Shown: one piece after another, positions 53,409 to 63,222 of the stretch | Position numbering within the stretch: the stretch's first letter is position 1 | Layout: the number at the start of each line of letters is the position of its first letter | DNA from: Candidatus Villigracilis proximus | GTDB lineage: Bacteria > Chloroflexota > Anaerolineae > Anaerolineales > Villigracilaceae | Assembly: GCA_016715195.1 (NCBI GenBank) | Contig: JADKBB010000065.1 | Coordinates: 1-64,000, forward strand | Direction of reading: 5' to 3' | Length of the DNA: 64,000 bases | Notes under the pieces: model-generated | What the model was told of the DNA's origin: nothing | Seen by the model: only the letters and a program-made list of their open reading frames with translations | The model's database searches: none | Position numbers and translations under genes: made by a program

Positions 53409-53482
53409 TCGGGGTGAGAGGATTTGAACCTCCGACCTCACGGACCCGAACCGTGCGCTCTACCGGTCTGAGCCACACCCCG
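53409..53482 (-). tRNA. tRNA-Pro (anticodon CGG)
   Basis: Read on the minus strand: a 7-bp acceptor stem CGGGGTG/CACCCCG, D arm starting GGCTCAGACC, anticodon stem CACGG/CCGTG with loop TTCGGGT giving anticodon CGG, and a T arm GGAGGTTCAAATCCTCT. The discriminator is A. All four arms pair cleanly. It decodes CCG. Confidence 0.95.
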
Positions 53483-53526
53483 GACGGAGTGCATTATACC
53501 ATTGCGAGTCTTTTTGGCAAGTCTTG

Positions 53527-54453
53527 CTATGGGTTTAGTAAAATGTCGAGGGTGTAAACATATATATGTTTCAGTAGATCAGGGTCTGTTACGCTTAGTA
53601 ATGGATTTTCTTGATGAATGGTTAGGCGTACTCTTGTCGGTTCTGTGATTTTATAAGGCAGGGTGGTTTCAAATGCTTCGGGGTCAATGCCTTTGAAATC
53701 CAGTACACGCGAGGAGAGCGGTTTTCCGTTGGGGAGAAGCAGATCTACAAATACAGGCTGGTCATTGAATGGCCAGAAAAGTCCTTTGAGATTCACGACA
53801 CCACCAGAGATTTCATCGCCGTCTTCCAATCCTTCGAGCATGGTTCGTTCATAAATTGTGTTGCCCGGCGGATTGATTTGATTTGAACCAACGGAATACA
53901 AGAGCACGGGCATGGTGTTGAGCGCTTGAATACGACCAAATTCATCTTTTGTGCTGACGCGAATATACCCAACTTCAGATACGGCGCGAATCTCAAAGGA
54001 AAGGTCGAAGTTTCGATATTTCCCGCTCAGATTACGTTCCACCCGTTCCAGAACTCGCTGTAGAATACGCCCGTCTTCGCCCAACAAATCTACTTGTACA
54101 ATGTCACTTTCCCCTGAAATCAGTAGTACTTGTAAGTTGAAGGAGGAAATAAGGCTGGACATGGGGCCGGGTGAGATAAACCGAATCTGTGCAAAATCAT
54201 TAAAGCCCGGTTCTATTGTAGGCGTTGCGGTGGGATAGATAATGGATGGAAGCGGTGTTTCTGTTGGCAGAGCTGTTTCCACTGGCGCGGCGGCTGTTAA
54301 AGCATCGCTGGCGGCAAATGCGGCCTGGCCGGTTAATGCGACCACTGTCGGAAGGTAATCGGGCGGGAAAGGCGTGAGCGCTGATTCTGCCGCTTGCGAG
54401 CAGGCAGATAACAGTCCAAGAAAGGATGCGAGGAGTATGATTTTATGTTTCAT
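53527..54453 (-). CDS. Lipoprotein of unknown function
   Basis: A 308-residue lipoprotein with lipobox GLLSACS near residues 13-19, a Thr/Pro/Glu-rich linker (about 60-85, ETALPTETPLPS) and a beta-rich remainder with two Ig-like stretches (FRIRAV/GYIRVST-like strands). Thr/Pro linkers of this type are common in Anaerolineae exported proteins. No named family recognised. Confidence 0.7.
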   Translation of the reverse strand: MKHKIILLASFLGLLSACSQAAESALTPFPPDYLPTVVALTGQAAFAASDALTAAAPVETALPTETPLPSIIYPTATPTIEPGFNDFAQIRFISPGPMSSLISSFNLQVLLISGESDIVQVDLLGEDGRILQRVLERVERNLSGKYRNFDLSFEIRAVSEVGYIRVSTKDEFGRIQALNTMPVLLYSVGSNQINPPGNTIYERTMLEGLEDGDEISGGVVNLKGLFWPFNDQPVFVDLLLPNGKPLSSRVLDFKGIDPEAFETTLPYKITEPTRVRLTIHQENPLLSVTDPDLLKHIYVYTLDILLNP

Positions 54454-54467
54454 GGTTGATGAGAATC

Positions 54468-54517
54468 AACATCCCGCAGTCTGAGACGAGTCTCATGTCT
54501 CAATCTGCGGGATGTTT
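54468..54517. terminator. Long hairpin between the lipoprotein and carboxypeptidase genes
   Basis: ACATCCCGCAG and CTGCGGGATGT form an 11-bp outer stem with a further pairing GAGAC/GTCTC region inside. A T-rich tract follows on the plus strand; on the minus strand the U tract is poor. Confidence 0.55.
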
Positions 54518-54534
54518 TATTTGTTATAACAAAA

Positions 54535-56031
54535 TTACAATCCGTAGATATCGCTGTATTTTTTTGTCAGGTAGCGCACATAAGCAGCAGAGTCAATTTT
54601 TGATCCGGTAACTTTTTCAATAAGATCCTGTGGATCATATTTGTGACCAAAGATATGAACTTTCTCACGCAGCCAGCCAAGCAATGAGTCGAATTTGCCT
54701 TTGCGGATTTGATCGTCGAGGTCGGTAATGTCGGCGTTGATCTTCTCCCACAACTGGGCAGAGACGAGGTTGCCGAGCGCGTAGGTTGAAAAGTAACCCA
54801 TTAATCCGCTTGACCAATGGACGTCCTGCAAAACACCTTGCGCATCATTTGGAGGTACGATGCCGAGATAATCCTGCATTTTGGCATTCCAAATTTCAGG
54901 CAGGTCTTTTATTGCAAATTTTCCTTCGACCATGCCAATTTCAAGTTCAAGGCGCAGCATGACATGCAGGTTGTAAGTGGATTCATCTGCATTGACACGA
55001 ATCATGGATGGCTCAACTTTATTTATGGCTTTATAAAATGACTTTGCGCTGACACCGTCCAGTTGAGACGGGAATGTCTTTTTTAATTCGGGGAAAAAAT
55101 ATTCCCAAAATGGGAGTGAGCGGCCAACCAGGTTTTCCCACATGCGGGATTGGGATTCATGTACTGCAAGGGATGTTCCACCTGCAAGCGGCGTGCGCTC
55201 ATAAATGGGATTACTGCCCTGCTCATACATGGCGTGACCAGCTTCATGCATGGCGCTAAATAAAGTGGAAAGCGGATTTTCGGATTCAAAGCGGTTTGTA
55301 ATACGGGTGTCGTTGACACTAAAGGTGGTCTGGAAAGGATGCGGCGCCTTATCCTGCCGGCCGCGATTAAAGTCATAACCAAATTTTGAAATGACTGCTT
55401 CGCTAAAATCCCATACTTTCTTTTCGTTATATTTTTTGTGCAGGAAATCATCCTTGACCTGTTTGGCTGACTTAATGGATTTAATAAGTTCCACTTGGTT
55501 TGGGCGCAGGTTGTTGAAAATTTCCTTTACTTCAGAAGTTTTCATCCCGGGTTCGTAGTCATCCAGCAGAATATCATAAGGATGATCGGCGGGCGGGAAA
55601 AATGAAATATATTCCTGTACAAGCTCTACAACTTTTTCAAGGTGCGGACGAAAAATGGAGAAATCAGATTTACCCTTGGCTTCCACCCAGGCTTCAAGGG
55701 CTTTGGTGGTCACAATGGCTTGTTTGGATACGAACTGTGAAGGCACGCGCGTGGCTTTATCATAATTCCGGGCAGATACGCGTACCAGGGCGGCATCATC
55801 TGATTCAGCGTCTGTAAATTCGTGCTTGAGGTCTTGCAACAATTTGCCGACTTCATCTGAAGTTGATTTTTCATGAGCAATCTTGCCCAGTGTGCCTAAC
55901 TGCTGACCGCGTGCATCACTGCCACCGGGCGGCATGTTTACCTGTTGATCCCACTCCAGTACACTGGCGGCATGATAGACATCCGAAACTTCACCGAGAA
56001 TTTCCTTTAGTTGATCCAATTTTCCAGACAT
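54535..56031 (-). CDS. M32-family (Taq-type) carboxypeptidase
   Basis: A 498-residue metallocarboxypeptidase of normal family length. The zinc motif HEAGH lies at about residues 263-267 (SAMHEAGHAMYEQG); a downstream GTSLAVHESQSRMWENLVGR segment supplies the third ligand and family signature. It trims C-terminal residues from peptides in the cytoplasm. No signal peptide is present. Confidence 0.93.
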   Translation of the reverse strand: MSGKLDQLKEILGEVSDVYHAASVLEWDQQVNMPPGGSDARGQQLGTLGKIAHEKSTSDEVGKLLQDLKHEFTDAESDDAALVRVSARNYDKATRVPSQFVSKQAIVTTKALEAWVEAKGKSDFSIFRPHLEKVVELVQEYISFFPPADHPYDILLDDYEPGMKTSEVKEIFNNLRPNQVELIKSIKSAKQVKDDFLHKKYNEKKVWDFSEAVISKFGYDFNRGRQDKAPHPFQTTFSVNDTRITNRFESENPLSTLFSAMHEAGHAMYEQGSNPIYERTPLAGGTSLAVHESQSRMWENLVGRSLPFWEYFFPELKKTFPSQLDGVSAKSFYKAINKVEPSMIRVNADESTYNLHVMLRLELEIGMVEGKFAIKDLPEIWNAKMQDYLGIVPPNDAQGVLQDVHWSSGLMGYFSTYALGNLVSAQLWEKINADITDLDDQIRKGKFDSLLGWLREKVHIFGHKYDPQDLIEKVTGSKIDSAAYVRYLTKKYSDIYGL

Positions 56032-56172
56032 GACAACCTCCTGAATTATATTGACACATACGAAATGGCCTGATCAACTTCATCGAGGCCATCTGTAGTG
56101 GTGTCCATTAATGTTTCATGGATTGATTTTATCGTAAGTAGGCATGATTTGACATCCCACTTGGGAAGGGGT

Positions 56173-56904
56173 TCACGGGCAGTGCCTATGGTCACCCAAC
56201 CCATCTACTATAATTTCTTCATCAGACCCTTCACGGATATCCACTTGAAGAACTTCCATTGGATCACCCGGGACGTCAATATCGTAGACCGTATAGGTGC
56301 CGGGGTAAAGCCAAATTTCATTTTCAGGATACCCAAGATATGAGTTTAGATATATTTCACCAGGCAAAACATACATACGGTGATATGTGCAATTCCGCAG
56401 GTATGCAGGCACAGGCCATTCTGTGGTGGTAAATTCAGGAACGGAGGCTAAATCACCCTCCACCTGTGAGTATTTCGTTTGAATGGATGCCCAGCCGGTT
56501 TTGTCAGAGTTTGGAATTTTGATCTGCACCCACTTGGAAAGCAGATCGCGCGCAATGACTTCGGCGCTGGTGTCTTTATAAAGCACACTAATGGGATTAA
56601 AAGCCATATCGGGTCCGCGACGAATAAACAGATTCCCATTCACGGCATTAATCTTAACTTTGGGTGAAGAGACAACCGTTGGGGGAAGTTCTGTTTCAGT
56701 TGAGACAGGGGTTTCAACGGTTAGAGTCTGCGTTGGGAGCGGGGTAACAGTTTCATCTTGTGTTGTAAACGGTTCAATATCACGCGCGGTAGGCAGCGCA
56801 GAAGGCGTATCCAATTTAACCAACGCGCATGATTGAATCAACAAAACAAATAACAGGGCAATGGAGAGCGTTCTATATTTCTTTAACTGCTTGATGATTA
56901 CCAT
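56173..56904 (-). CDS. Lipoprotein with SH3-like domain
   Basis: A 243-residue exported protein; the lipobox is LLIQSCA near residues 21-27. A Thr/Pro-rich linker (about 33-78) precedes an SH3b-like domain (NLFIRRGPDMAFNPISVLYK then WVQIKIPNSDKTGWASIQ). The C-terminal part is beta-rich with Cys and His near the end. It sits 2 bases from the downstream end of the permease gene and might be cotranscribed with the exporter. Confidence 0.72.
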   Translation of the reverse strand: MVIIKQLKKYRTLSIALLFVLLIQSCALVKLDTPSALPTARDIEPFTTQDETVTPLPTQTLTVETPVSTETELPPTVVSSPKVKINAVNGNLFIRRGPDMAFNPISVLYKDTSAEVIARDLLSKWVQIKIPNSDKTGWASIQTKYSQVEGDLASVPEFTTTEWPVPAYLRNCTYHRMYVLPGEIYLNSYLGYPENEIWLYPGTYTVYDIDVPGDPMEVLQVDIREGSDEEIIVDGLGDHRHCP

Positions 56905-56906
56905 GT

Positions 56907-58168
56907 CTACTCGTATCGCAAAGCTTCCACTGGCTCAAGACTCGCTGCCCGGCTGGCAGGGTAAATACCAAAGAAAAGACCAATCACAGCCGAGAAACCT
57001 GTTGAAAGCAATATAGCATCTGTTCCCACAACAGGCACAAAATTATTGCCTGTTGCAGCAGCCACCTGCCCCACAACAAACGCAATCAGCCAGCCAAATA
57101 AAATGCCGATAATGCCGCCAAACAAACTAAGCAATGAAGACTCGGTTAAGAATTGAAGCAGGATATCCTTCTTGCGTGCGCCAAGCGCCTTGCGCAAACC
57201 AATCTCTCGCGTGCGTTCTGTAACCGAAACCAGCATGATATTCATAATCCCGATTCCGCCTACCAGCAGGGAGATTCCTGCAATGCCGCCAAGAAAGATC
57301 GTTAATACACCTGTGATCGTTTCAAATGTCTGGAGAAAATCCTGCTGGGTAAAAACAGTAAAATCATCATCACCAATGGGCGTGCGGTGACGTTGACGTA
57401 AAATATTCGAGATATCATCAGCCGCCTGCGGCACCGATTCTGCTGTGGTGGCTTGTACAAAGATCACATCCACTTCATCACGCAAGTCGCGTTTGATCAG
57501 GCGCGCCTGTGCAGTTGTAAACGGAATATAGGCATTGTTATCTTCACTGCCAAATGCTCCACCGCCTTTTGCAACCAAAACTCCGATCACACGGAACGGC
57601 TGACCTTCAATACGAATGGTCTCACCAACCACTCCATCGGGATGCCCAAAAATCGCAGTGGCGGTTTCAGGCCCAAGGATAACAACAGACATGCGCCCCA
57701 GCATGTGTTCTTCATTAATGAACTCACCTTCGGCCAATTCCAAATTACGGACTACCAAATAATCAGGAGTTACACCAGAAATGGTCGTAGTGGATTTTTC
57801 ACCGCCAAAGGCCAGCGTTCCATTTCCTTGAATGGCAGGAGCAACTGAAGCCACGGAAGGCGCTGCAAAAGGATCTGCTATTGCCTCGGCGTCAGCCAGT
57901 GTGAGCGGACGGTCATTGTTACCGCTTCCACTGTTACCGCCCGTTCCGGGAGGACCCCAGCCTGATCACTGCCTCTGAACACAAATAATAAATTTGTGCC
58001 GATGCTGCTAATGGAACCTGTAATGGAAGCCTGCGCGCCATTTCCCACAGCAAGCATCGCGATCACAGCCGCCACGCCGATCACAATACCAAGCACTGTG
58101 AGCCCTGAGCGCATTTTATTACCATTCAAACTTTCAATGGCTTCGAGAAGAGCTTGTGTGAATGTCAT
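56907..58168 (-). CDS. MacB-type ABC transporter permease (one frame break near 57960)
   Basis: Two frames join into a protein of about 420 residues. The N-terminal part (58168-57960) has the first span (SGLTVLGIVIGVAAVIAMLA). The rest has the periplasmic domain and three C-terminal spans ending in SRAASLEPVEALRYE, as in MacB/FtsX-type permeases. The break is in a stretch giving GSDQAG then GPPGTGGNSGSGNN in the other frame. It pairs with the ATPase at 58165, overlapping by four bases, and the adaptor at 58871. Confidence 0.88.
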
Positions 58169-58869
58169 TTCTTCCTCGCTGCTGCTTCTTCTTCACCAGA
58201 TGATTCAAGTTCGCCATCGCGTAAGCGAATCACCCGCTGGGTTTGTTCTGCGATTGCGGCATCGTGCGTAACAATAATCAAGGTTGTACCGCGATCCTTG
58301 TTTAAGTTAAGCAAAAGGTTCATGATCTCCTTCCCAACTTTTGAATCCAAATTTCCAGTCGGCTCATCCGCCATGATCATGGCCGGATCGTTCACAAGAG
58401 AACGGGCAACTGCCACACGCTGCTGCTGTCCGCCAGAAAGTTCGTAGGGACGATGTGTCATACGATCCTTTAGGCCAACGGCTTCAAGAGCAGCCTGCGC
58501 ACGCTCACGGCGTCCTTCTGCCATGCCTGCATAACGTAAAGGCAGCTCAACATTTCCCAGAGCGGTCAAACGGGAAAGCAGATTGAAACTTTGAAAGACG
58601 AATCCGACCTTGCGATTACGCACACTGGCAAGTTGATCGTCATCCATTTCGCCAACTGATTCACCGTCCAAAATATATTCACCAGAGGTCGGCCTGTCTA
58701 AACAGCCAAGCGTATTCATCATCGTAGACTTTCCCGAACCGGAGGGTCCCATAATGGAAACCACTTCGCCGCGTCTGATTTTAAATGAAACACCGCGCAG
58801 CGCCTGTACATCAAACTCGCCCATCTTATAAGTTTTTACCAGATCACGAGCCTCGATCACCCAATCCAT
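58165..58869 (-). CDS. MacB/LolD-type ABC transporter ATP-binding protein
   Basis: A 234-residue ATPase. Walker A is GPSGSGKST at about residues 41-49; the signature LSGGQQQRVA lies near 143-152; Walker B is MIMADEPTGNLD near 165-176. It drives the MacB-type permease encoded downstream and works with the periplasmic adaptor upstream. Confidence 0.95.
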   Translation of the reverse strand: MDWVIEARDLVKTYKMGEFDVQALRGVSFKIRRGEVVSIMGPSGSGKSTMMNTLGCLDRPTSGEYILDGESVGEMDDDQLASVRNRKVGFVFQSFNLLSRLTALGNVELPLRYAGMAEGRRERAQAALEAVGLKDRMTHRPYELSGGQQQRVAVARSLVNDPAMIMADEPTGNLDSKVGKEIMNLLLNLNKDRGTTLIIVTHDAAIAEQTQRVIRLRDGELESSGEEEAAARKK

Positions 58870-58870
58870 A

Positions 58871-60135
58871 TTAGCCTCCGAACGGCCCGCCGTTAGTAGA
58901 AGGTGGATTCAAAATGATCGGATCGCCTTCCTTGATATCACCTTGCACAAGCACGCTATCTGCACCGGATGTGGAACCGAGTAATACCTTGACCATAACT
59001 GGCTGCCCGTCAACAAGCAGATACACCACCCGTTCAGAATCCACCAAACGCACTGCCCGATTAGGAATCAATATCACATCATTTACTTCTTCGACGATGA
59101 TATTCACTGCGGCGGTCATGCCGGGTTTGACCAGTTCATCCGCATCCGTCAATTCAACTGTAACTGTAAAACTGACCACACCTTGAACGGTAACACCCGC
59201 CTGATTAACTTGCACCACCGTGCCTTTATACGGCTCAGCTCTGCCGAGAACCGCATCAAATGTTAAGGAAGCATTCTGCCCGACTGCAACTGTGTTGATA
59301 TCCACTTCTGAAACCTGAACATCAACCAGTAGATGCGAAAGATCATCCACGCGGAAAGCTACTGTGCCGGCGGTGATTTGATCGCCAATCGCCGGGTCAG
59401 CCTGTGTGACTGTGCCATCAAACGGAGCAACAATATAGGTTGTATTTAATGTCGCCTGGGCGGCGGCGACACGCGCTTCTGCGGCAGCGATATCAGCCGG
59501 ATCTGTGCCGTTTTTTAGACGTTCATAATTGCGGCGCGCATCATCTAATTGGGCTTCGGCTAGGGCGAGTTTTTCATCAGCATCGGCAATGGTTTCTGCA
59601 TCGGCATACCCTTTGGTATAACGAACTTTGGGAACGCCAAATTCAAGATAAGTATCGGTAATGGTGATCTTTCCATTTAATCCCAAACGATAGTTATAGG
59701 CTTTTTTATAAGCCTCTTCAGCCGCATCCAATGTACGCAAAGCCTGTGCGCGGGCTGTATCTGAATTCGATAAATCTTCGAGTGCTTTTTTAGCGCTGGC
59801 GAGATCGGCTTCTGCCAGAATCACACTTTGATTAAGAGAAGCCTTATCGAGACTGGCCAGCACACCGTCACGAGAGACGCGGTCACCCACTCCCGCATTG
59901 ACAGCTTCCACAATTCCAGTCGTCTGCCAGATAAGCGCTGCGCTTTGTCTGGCGCGGACACTTCCTGTGGCGCCAACTGACGCAATCAAATCTCCGCGTT
60001 CAACGGCTGCTGTTTGATAGAACGTCACACGTCGCTTCCGCCAGTTGTGGAAATAATAATCACAAGCAAAACAACTGCGACCACTCCAATAATGATCCAG
60101 GTTCTGCGTGAAAATCTTTCAAAAAATTTTTTCAT
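58871..60135 (-). CDS. MacA/HlyD-type membrane fusion protein (one frame break near 60030)
   Basis: The main frame (60028-58871) begins FYQTAAVERGDLIASVGATG and contains a lipoyl-like half-motif, a coiled-coil hairpin (LAEADLASAKKALEDLS) and beta-barrel segments. An upstream piece in another frame starts at ATG 60135 (MKKFFERFSRRTWIIIGVVA), a cytoplasmic tail plus membrane span. One indel at GACGTGTGACG near 60029-60037 joins them into about 421 residues. It links the ABC exporter across the envelope. Confidence 0.87.
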
Positions 60136-60431
60136 TGGTTTCCTCCAAGGCTTAGTCAACGCGCGGATAAAAGTTCTTACGCGATGCAAAATGATCCGTT
60201 TCAGTTATAGATATAAATGAAGGGTTTCACGAACTTATACTATTCTAATTCAGTACGAACAAAATCAAGACTTTTAGATGCAGAATTAATAAATGTCTAT
60301 TAGAAAATTGTGACGATTGTCGTCCGCTTTGGTGACATTTACGCCTGTGTATGGACAAGTAGTTTGGGTATCATCATGCGATACAAACAGATTACTTTAG
60401 ATGTAGGCTAACACTTTGATTCGGAGGCATT

Positions 60432-61873
60432 ATGCAGGCTGTTCCCAGTGAATTCTTAGCGATTGACCGCAAAGAACGCGCAAATCGTCCTTTTTTTGAT
60501 CTTGACCTCCGCTCTCCCGAAGTGCGCACCTGTGACTTTGATGATGTTGTAATTGAATTTGATCCTGAACGCGCAATGGTGGAGGCAGCGCGATGTATCC
60601 ACTGTCCTGATCCTGCCCCTTGTATGGTTGCCTGCCCCACCGCCAACGACATTCCCTCCGCAATGTGGTTGATCGAACAGGGACGTTTCGTGGAAGCTGC
60701 GGGAATTTATCATAAGACCAGTTCCCTCCCCGAAGTATGTGGACGCGTATGTCCGCACGAGGCTTTGTGTCAGGGTTCTTGTGTTTTAAATAAGCACCAT
60801 CAGCCGGTTTTATGCGGCGAGCTTGAAGCCTTTACTGTTGATTATGAACGCCGCACGCAAGGTTATGTAATTCCTGTTGGGAACCCAATCGGGAAAAAAG
60901 TAGCTGTGATCGGCGCCGGCCCCGCCGGGTTGGGGTGTGCCGACATCCTCGCGCAAAAAGGATACGAGGTAACTATCTTTGAATCCAAACCTGCGCCGGG
61001 CGGACTGCTTGTTTATGGCATTCCAAATTTCAAACTTTCAAAAGATGTTTGGGAAGAGAAATGGGAAGAGTTCGAACGGGCGGGCGTGAAATTCGTCCCA
61101 AATACATACATCGGCAAAGATAAAACCATTGACGGCCTATTTCAAGAAGGTTTCGAAGCAGTCTTCATTGGTGTCGGGTCTGAAATAGACGCAAAGATGG
61201 AAGATACACCCGGAACGGAATTATCCGGCGTATTTGAAGCCACTGACTTTCTCATCCGCGGCAATGTGGAACCTGACCAACTCCCTGAAAATATGCGCCA
61301 GCCGCTTGAGATCGGCAAACGCGTGGTGGTCATCGGCGGCGGTGATACAGCCTCCGACTGCCTGCGAACCGCGCTCCGCCTTGGCGCGGAAGATGTCACC
61401 TGCCTGTACCGCCGTACCGAAAAGGAAATGCCCGGCGGAAAGAAAGATCGCAAGATGGCGCGTGAAGAAGGCGCAAAATACCGCTTCCTGACCCAGCCTG
61501 TAAAATTCATCGCCGGCGCAGACGGAAAACTCGCGGCTGTGGAATGTATCGAAATGAAACTCGGCGAACCCGATGCAAAAGGCCGCCGCAAACCGGTGCC
61601 CGTGGAAGGTTCAAATTTCAGCGTGGCGGCAGATACTGCCATTCTGGCGCTCGGTTATTGGCCTGACCCCATCCTTGGCAAGACCACACCCGAACTTGAA
61701 ATTCACGATTGGGGTTTGATCACCGTAAAAACAAGGCAAAAGGAAACACATCACGCGAGGGTGTATTCTCCGGCGGCGACTGCGTGACCGGTCCGGACCT
61801 CGTTGTAACCGCGATGGTCGGCGGAAGAAAAGCCGCGCTTTCGATTGACGAGTATTTGAAAAATAAAAAATAA
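60432..61873 (+). CDS. gltD: Glutamate synthase small subunit-like FAD/NAD oxidoreductase (one frame break near 61745)
   Basis: About 480 codons. The N-terminal Fe-S domain has CIHCPDPAPCMVACP near residues 56-70 and CGRVCPHEALCQGSC near 97-111. The FAD site GAGPAGLGCADIL and NAD site GGGDTASDCLRTAL follow. Near 61745 the frame ends early; the true C-terminus continues in another frame as EGVFSGGDCVTGPDLVVTAM up to TAA 61873. It may be GltD, feeding electrons to the GltB at 42950, or a related NfnB/PreT-like oxidoreductase; context does not decide. Confidence 0.85.
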
Positions 61874-61899
61874 CCTGCTGTGAGGGCAGGGTAACTTTA

Positions 61900-61936
61900 G
61901 CAGGGCGAGACCATCCGGTTTCGCCCTGCGCTTTGT
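61900..61936 (+). terminator. Rho-independent terminator after the gltD-like gene
   Basis: GCAGGGCGAGACC and GGTTTCGCCCTGC form a 13-bp stem (one G-U pair) with loop ATCC, followed by GCTTTGTT. Confidence 0.78.
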
Positions 61937-61949
61937 TATAATCCAATTC

Positions 61950-63222
61950 ATGTTTCAACGCATCCTACGCGGACTTGGAAATCACCCTCACGCTTACCAT
62001 CCTCGCCTTACTCACCGGCTACAGCAACCCATCCCTCACAGACAAGATCGAAAAGGTACGCACCTACACGCGCCAGATCGAATTCAACTACGTCTCATGG
62101 ATGACAGACGCCGCGCTGCTCAAGATGCGCGCCGCCTCCATTGGCGCGCCCTACACACTTGAACACGCCGCGCAAAAACAGATCGTCAGCGAATATTTGC
62201 GGAACACCCAATCCATCCTTGAAAAAGAATACCTGCTCGAAAAACTCTACGCAGACGCATCCATCACAGACAAGGAACTTGCATCGCAAACGCTGCGCGC
62301 AGAACTTGCCAATCAATATGCAAGACAAAAAGAATTAGCCCCGCTCGCAGATCCATCTTGCAAGATCAGGTCAGTCAGGTCCTTGCAGAACTTGGGTTGA
62401 CCGTTATCGGCCAGCCCGTGCCAAATGTCTGGTATCACTCCACACCCTGCCCATGGCATTGATCGTTTCCCCGCGCGACCACATCGAACAGACCGCAAAT
62501 ATTTCAGTCAATACAGATTTGACAATTGATGAACAGGCCGCGCTCGAAAACCGCGTGGATAAGGGATTGAATACATCTTCACTGGTTGTCGGCATTGGCG
62601 GTGTAGGTGTTTACCCAACAATGGTCATGCGGACTACTGACCTGCGCTGGACCCTCAACACCGTGGCGCATGAATGGATCCACAACTATCTAACACTTCG
62701 TCCGCTCGGAATTTTATATAGCGAGACACCCGAACTGCGCACCATGAATGAAACGACCGCCTCGATCGCAGGGGATGAAATTGGAGCGCTCGTACTAAAA
62801 CAGTTTTATCCAGAATTGACAACCGCATCAGACTCAACCCTCAGCCTGATCTCTGCTCCGTTTGACCATCCCGAACCCGGAGATTTTTTGCGCCCGCCCT
62901 TCGACTTCCGCGAAGCCATGCACGAAACCCGCATCACCGCCGACGCATTTCTTGCCGAAGGAAAAATTGAAGAAGCGGAAGCCTACATGGAACCGCGGCG
63001 CCTGTCTTCCTCCAAAATGGATATTTATTGCGCAAGATCAACCAGGCTTATTTTGCATTCCACGGAGCCTACGCCGATTCACCCGGCGGTGCCGCAGGGC
63101 AAGACCCCGTCGGCCCGGCAGTGCGCGCCCTGCGTGAGCAAAGTGATTCACTGGCTGATTTTGTCAACACCATCTCGTGGATGACAAATTTTGAGCAATT
63201 AAAAGAAGCGGTCAATCAATAA
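61950..63222 (+). CDS. HExxH metallopeptidase-like membrane or exported protein, multiply frame-broken
   Basis: Pieces in several frames appear to be one gene. LEITLTLTILALLTGYSNPS (from about 61970) is an N-terminal span; helical segments with EKVRTYTRQIEFNYVSWMTD follow. After breaks near 62360 and 62445, the middle has TVAHEWIHNYLTLRPLG near 62665, where HEWIH is a metal-binding HExxH motif, and an acidic residue set ETTASIAGDEIGA further on. A last break near 63025 leads to the C-terminal FVNTISWMTNFEQLKEAVNQ ending at 63222. At least four indels are needed. A metallopeptidase fold is likely; family unknown. Confidence 0.6.
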